36,380 nt of DNA from Tetmemena sp. SeJ-2015 (Eukaryota > Ciliophora > Spirotrichea > Sporadotrichida > Oxytrichidae). Each line of letters starts with the position of its first letter. Positions within the stretch are counted from its first letter, which is position 1. A model generated the notes under the pieces. That model had not been told where the DNA came from, did not search any database, and saw nothing but the letters and a program-made list of their open reading frames with translations. The stretch covers positions 1 to 36,380 of the forward strand of contig JAJKFJ010021436.1 in the NCBI GenBank assembly GCA_027382625.1, in the 5' to 3' direction. Shown in pieces: positions 34,201 through 36,380 of the stretch. The translations under genes and the position numbers were made by a program.

Positions 34201-34996
34201 AGCCATAATTTTGTACTTTAGCTTAAAATTCATATTACACAGTAATTTCTGCATTTGATTCAAGGTTGTAATGCTATACCTTTTTAAAAAGACTAGTGAT
34301 GTAATTTTAAAGCAGTTCATAGACTAAAACTTATGATTAGTAGTAAAATAAAAAATAATCGTATGAACATATATATTGTATTTTATTAACTAAGTCATTA
34401 AGAAATTCTCGCAATTATATTTCATAAATTCAAAGCATATTATTATTCCCATAGTTTGTGATCTTCGAAAAGTATTTTTATTTAATTGGTAGCCTTTGAA
34501 TTTGCAGTTTAGCAAGATAATTAACCCGCAAATAAAATTAAACTTATACATTGTATATAAGAAATTAGCCATATATAAAAAGATAAATATCAATGAATTA
34601 AAAATATTGAATATATTGTTAGTGTTATATTTCAGCTTAGTATTTTTATTTTTTTAATATAATTTTATATATGATTAAAATCTTGACTATATAATTTGGT
34701 AAAGCAAGGAAGAGGCAGCTAATAAAAAAGGAATTGGACTAAATTCTCTTTATTTTCTAATAGCAGCTATTGATGCTCCTAAAGTCATAAGTATTCGTGC
34801 AACTATAATGTGTTTTAGGTTTCATAAATAAAATTAGTTCTATTTATAATTTATAATAGAACAATTGTGCTGAAGAACAATATTTGCTTCCTCTTGGATT
34901 CAACAAACTTAATTTTTAATAAGTGTAATAGTAATTAAACTAATCTCTGAGAAGTTTATCCTTAAATCTAAGTGTGATTGATGAAATCATAGTCAT
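28278..34996 (-). CDS. HK3: membrane hybrid histidine kinase, best-preserved copy
   Basis: Minus strand, after IES removal: start MTMISSITLRFKDKLLRDQF (34996; a start slightly upstream is possible), TM segments (IIVARILMTLGASIAAI near 34790; LYILAGILMNVSWIITSIAI near 33590; YLQSRDLGILVLIFIC near 33350), PAS-like LDQGITQVKLANKEM near 33000, HYITGIGSDFYY near 32800, EQYSIQDIIQKN near 32140, a polar linker (LCYEILKIKDNGFELAKSI near 31930), second sensor end FEDQPATL, H-box SHDMRTPLN near 31290, LVNDILDF near 30350, N-box near 29660, G1 DTGVGIPKED near 29545, G2 GIGLGLHICRKI near 29440, acidic linker, receiver with VVDDN near 28845, FMDCNMPIMDGFEA near 28580, ALTAN near 28450 and LKPVSAAQLRA near 28375, ending GVLKQI-stop. 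The length between GQEAVEIV and EPDLLIFMD differs from HK2 by a non-multiple of three, so one slip exists near 28650. Confidence 0.88.
28318..28355 (-). other. HK3 IES, C-terminal site (38 bp, pointer TGCT)
   Basis: TGCT at 28314-28317 and 28352-28355. Excision joins AAQLRA to VLAKYGVLKQI-stop. Confidence 0.85.
28554..28574 (-). other. HK3 IES in receiver motif (21 bp, pointer ATAAT)
   Basis: ATAAT at 28549-28553 and 28570-28574. Excision restores MDCNMPIMDGF. It is at the same codon and has the same pointer as HK2, but is 10 bp shorter. Confidence 0.88.
29284..29328 (-). other. HK3 IES in HATPase-receiver linker (45 bp, pointer AAATTC)
   Basis: AAATTC at 29278-29283 and 29323-29328. Excision gives LEKGNFTHIKSRAEEIK, collinear with HK2. 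Length divisible by three and lacking UGA, so it would be translated if retained. Confidence 0.82.
29574..29608 (-). other. HK3 IES before G1 box (35 bp, pointer CTC)
   Basis: CTC at 29571-29573 and 29606-29608. Excision joins SISASYKQE to TQILQIAVADTG. Confidence 0.82.
29673..29707 (-). other. HK3 IES in N-box (35 bp, pointer TGACA)
   Basis: TGACA at 29668-29672 and 29703-29707. Excision rebuilds MNLVTNSMKFT. Confidence 0.87.
30374..30399 (-). other. HK3 IES in HisKA (26 bp, pointer AGAATA)
   Basis: AGAATA at 30368-30373 and 30394-30399. Excision joins NSSKILLF to LVNDILDF. Confidence 0.83.
30487..31258 (-). other. HK3 IES enlarged to 772 bp (pointer TAAGC)
   Basis: TAAGC at 30482-30486 and 31254-31258. 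Excision joins NAISGL to VENLEFYISDPSGLKQL in frame, just after the H-box. The same site holds a 33 bp IES in HK1 and a 32 bp IES in HK2. The extra ~740 bp includes a minus-strand ORF (30568-30879) and a less AT-rich stretch near 30930-31060. Confidence 0.78.
30568..30879 (-). other. Protein-like ORF inside the 772 bp HK3 IES
   Basis: ATG (complement 30877-30879) with an in-frame TGA a few codons upstream. It is open for 103 codons in ciliate code to TGA at 30568-30570, with three UAA codons read as Gln. Sequence includes KSIFGLDQKSSSLYTTSKSF, RRVFNEVISILSSFFYPKNL and DKNCKVIWIFFLQQ. It may be a one-piece small gene or a coding segment of another gene. No family recognised, and chance length is possible. 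Confidence 0.45.
31293..31312 (-). other. HK3 IES in H-box (20 bp, pointer ATG)
   Basis: ATG at 31290-31292 and 31310-31312. Excision restores TVSHDMRTPLN with the phospho-His. This is the shortest IES in the array. Confidence 0.85.
31410..31454 (-). other. HK3 IES upstream of HisKA (45 bp, pointer AAAGTT)
   Basis: AAAGTT at 31404-31409 and 31449-31454. Excision joins HFEDQPAT to LIVFNRLTQFVRYEK. The HK2 equivalent (23215-23266) is 44 bp with pointer CTAAAGTT. Confidence 0.83.
33825..34480. other. 656 bp insertion in an HK3 interruption, flanked by 9 bp repeats
   Basis: GTATTTTTA at 33816-33824 and 34472-34480. The two flanking kinase pieces (near 33790 and 34500) are only about 30-50 bp apart in HK1 and HK2. 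The repeat could be the pointer of a long IES or the duplication of an insertion. The interior carries a plus-strand ORF. Confidence 0.6.
33850..34258 (+). other. Protein-like, partly hydrophobic ORF in the HK3 insertion
   Basis: A plus-strand frame open from about 33850 to TGA 34256-34258, with an internal ATG at 33986. Pieces: DYNFAQIASNDQFLQPSRIQ, KKLYKNPSLNTAIVDLSRKR, SFSTTKKPATLNQEGQTFRQ, then a hydrophobic helix ELFLFLLYLLFYSLANTT. The same frame continues after the TGA for 25 codons (FKVVMLYLFKKTSDVILKQF). It looks like a small single-pass membrane protein or a coding segment of one. It is opposite to HK3. Unknown family. Confidence 0.5.
34910..34941 (-). other. HK3 IES near the N terminus (32 bp, pointer AAACT)
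   Basis: AAACT at 34905-34909 and 34937-34941. Excision joins KDKLLRDQF to VESKRKQIL. Confidence 0.86.
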
Positions 34997-35164
34997 TATA
35001 TCTTTGCTGAATAAATATTGTTATTGGCTCTGTTACTCGATTTCAAACTTTAATTTATTATATTCTTAATTAACTTCTCATCAATTTATAATTTCTCATG
35101 TGATTAACTTCAATATCTACTTCTCTTATTTTTAGAATAAGATCTGGTTTTATAATGGATAAAA

Positions 35165-35640
35165 ATGAACTCACTTCTTAATTATAACGAAAGAGTGTTA
35201 TACATTTCTTACACTCTATATGAGATGAGCTATGAACTGGCTTTTGAATACAATTATGGAGATGAAGATCACCCTTCAACTAATCCCTTGAAGTAGTTAG
35301 ATGATTTTCACGCGAAGCAGTAAATAAAGAAAGCATACCAAGTTTATGGTATTTCATAAGAAAGTTAAATAAATCCTGGTCTTTCATCAGCTCTTCTTTT
35401 TTCTTTTAAAATTTAGAGGAAAGACTGAAGGAGATTCTCATATTGTATTTATTCAATAATATGATAAAAGTTTTAAAAAGATTTTTAGATATTAGGCTTC
35501 AAATATTACTTGTCTTTTCTCCTAATAGAGAGAAAAACCTCACCAAAAGCATAGTTTTAAACTCTACTTAAGGAGACATAGAATTGGAAAATAAAATAAA
35601 AAAAATTTGAATTTATATGAAGAATACGAATGATAAATTG
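35165..35640 (+). CDS. C-family gene, copy C3 (best copy)
   Basis: ATG 35165, 168 bp from the HK3 start in divergent orientation. It reads NYNERVLYISYTLYEMSYEL, YGDEDHPSTNPLKQLDDFHA, KQQIKKAYQVYGISQESQ and LSSALLFSF, with UAG/UAA as Gln, to a TGA near 35427. Shifting one base restores family identity (KFRGKTEGDSHIVFIQQYDK). A second shift gives ILGFKYYLSFLLIERKTSPK to about 35600. Similarity to C0 spans the whole length, so the breaks are short IESs, decay or base errors. It is predicted soluble with no known domain. Co-array with the kinases suggests shared control or a functional partnership, which is inference only. Confidence 0.55.
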
Positions 35641-35766
35641 TAATTAATTTGTCTTAAAATGCTTTTAAAGTGTAATGTGAGTAACAGAAAGTAATAGAGT
35701 TGAGTACAGTGTAAATTATATATGCTTTTAATTCTATTTTAATTAATTTTAATTATCTTACTTTCC

Positions 35767-35909
35767 CCACTCTAAATCTAGTTCTCAAACGTTTCATTTA
35801 TCTTTACTCTAAAAGTGATGAATTCGTTACTGATGCAAGTTTACTTCAATTTGAGAATTTCTGTCCCACATTCTCATATATCTATTTTAGAAATAGCCAA
35901 AATCTATGA
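35767..35909 (+). other. Coding-like segment downstream of C3
   Basis: A plus-strand frame gives LNLVLKRFIYLYSKSDEFVT then DASLLQFENFCPTFSYIYFR and ends at TGA 35907-35909. It could be the last coding piece of C3 after an interruption, or a separate gene fragment. Unknown. Confidence 0.35.
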
Positions 35910-36380
35910 GAATTGTAGACATGAATTTACTGAGCTGTCCATTCTCTTAAAAATGTAATTTAAATTGGGTATATTTATTGTTTCATCTAAAACAATAAAT
36001 TTTCAAGAAACTCTTATTATATTTTAATATGTTACCTTAAAGCTTCATATTGAGCTTCCTGTCACACTATTTAAGTACCAACATTTTACAAATTTTCATT
36101 TATTATTTTTACTTATTTCCCATTTTCATTTAAATTTTAACTCTAATGCTTAAAAATAAATAAATTAATAAAATTAAAATTTTTATTAGTTAGGTATCAT
36201 TGATTCTAATTTAGAAAAACATTTTAAACAATTATTTCCAATTAGGATATTTAATTTTAAATTAATTTTTTAAAATATAAAATATTAAAACTTGTGTAAG
36301 TGGCAATTAAAATTATATCCAATAGCAATTTTTTATTATATGACAAAGAAGAAAAAGGAGAGAAATATTTAAATTAAATT
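35910..36380. other. AT-rich right end, no gene seen
   Basis: Low-complexity AT-rich sequence. No frame, repeat or motif I would defend. Confidence 0.4.

Noticed and set aside
34390..34593. 67-residue minus-strand frame
   Set aside because: It includes one genuine HK3 piece (LNCKFKGYQ) but continues into the inserted segment, so the frame as a whole is not a gene.
1..36380. rRNA or canonical tRNA genes
   Set aside because: No stretch with the needed GC content or cloverleaf was found. The only tRNA-like signal is the weak A/B-box pair at 23031-23082.

Overview
Organism. The window reads as germline (micronuclear) DNA of a ciliate, most likely a spirotrich/hypotrich. Three things support this. 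(1) UAA and UAG must be read as glutamine for recognisable proteins to stay open: a DD34E transposase, an AT-hook protein, and histidine-kinase and receiver domains. UGA is the likely stop. (2) Base composition is very AT-rich. (3) The kinase genes are cut into short coding pieces by short AT-rich segments without GT/AG ends. Each segment is bounded by a 3-8 bp direct repeat, and removing the segment plus one repeat copy restores conserved motifs in frame. These are internal eliminated sequences (IESs) with pointers.

Layout. 1-8800: a transposon-like region. A ~500 bp direct repeat (1-480 and 8273-8785) flanks an AT-hook ORF (+), a coiled-coil ORF (-), a DD34E transposase (+), a decayed AT-rich stretch and a small minisatellite. 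8885-36380: a tandem array of head-to-head gene pairs. Each pair is a large minus-strand membrane-type hybrid histidine kinase (HK) and a small plus-strand gene family called here C. Kinase starts lie near 9502 (only a 5' remnant), 18395, 27186 and 34996, each followed ~160-180 bp away by a C gene. HK1 occupies about 10780-18395, HK2 20709-27186 and HK3 28278-34996.

Kinase architecture in the minus-strand reading order: N-terminal cytosolic/TM entry segment, several TM helices, PAS-like region, linker, second sensor region, HisKA (H-box), HATPase (N, G1 and G2 boxes), acidic linker, receiver with complete catalytic set. HK3 and HK2 look best preserved, each with a slip of frame. HK1 carries many small deletions and an exon-scale duplication.

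Most interesting. The three paralogues carry IESs at the same codons but with different lengths, sequences and often different pointers. At several sites one copy has expanded from ~20-80 bp to 200-770 bp. The expansions hold unrelated protein-like reading frames on either strand or, in one case, a short element with a (TAA)n tail, tRNA-promoter-like boxes and a 10 bp target-site duplication. The locus therefore looks like a natural series showing IES birth, pointer drift and nesting of foreign coding segments in eliminated DNA.

Cautions. With UGA as the only stop in DNA this AT-rich, open frames of 60-100 codons are common by chance, so the IES-borne ORFs rest mainly on amino-acid composition. 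Some stretches (480-1700, 10980-11430, 24000-24560) have inflated A/T homopolymers that suggest poor consensus quality.
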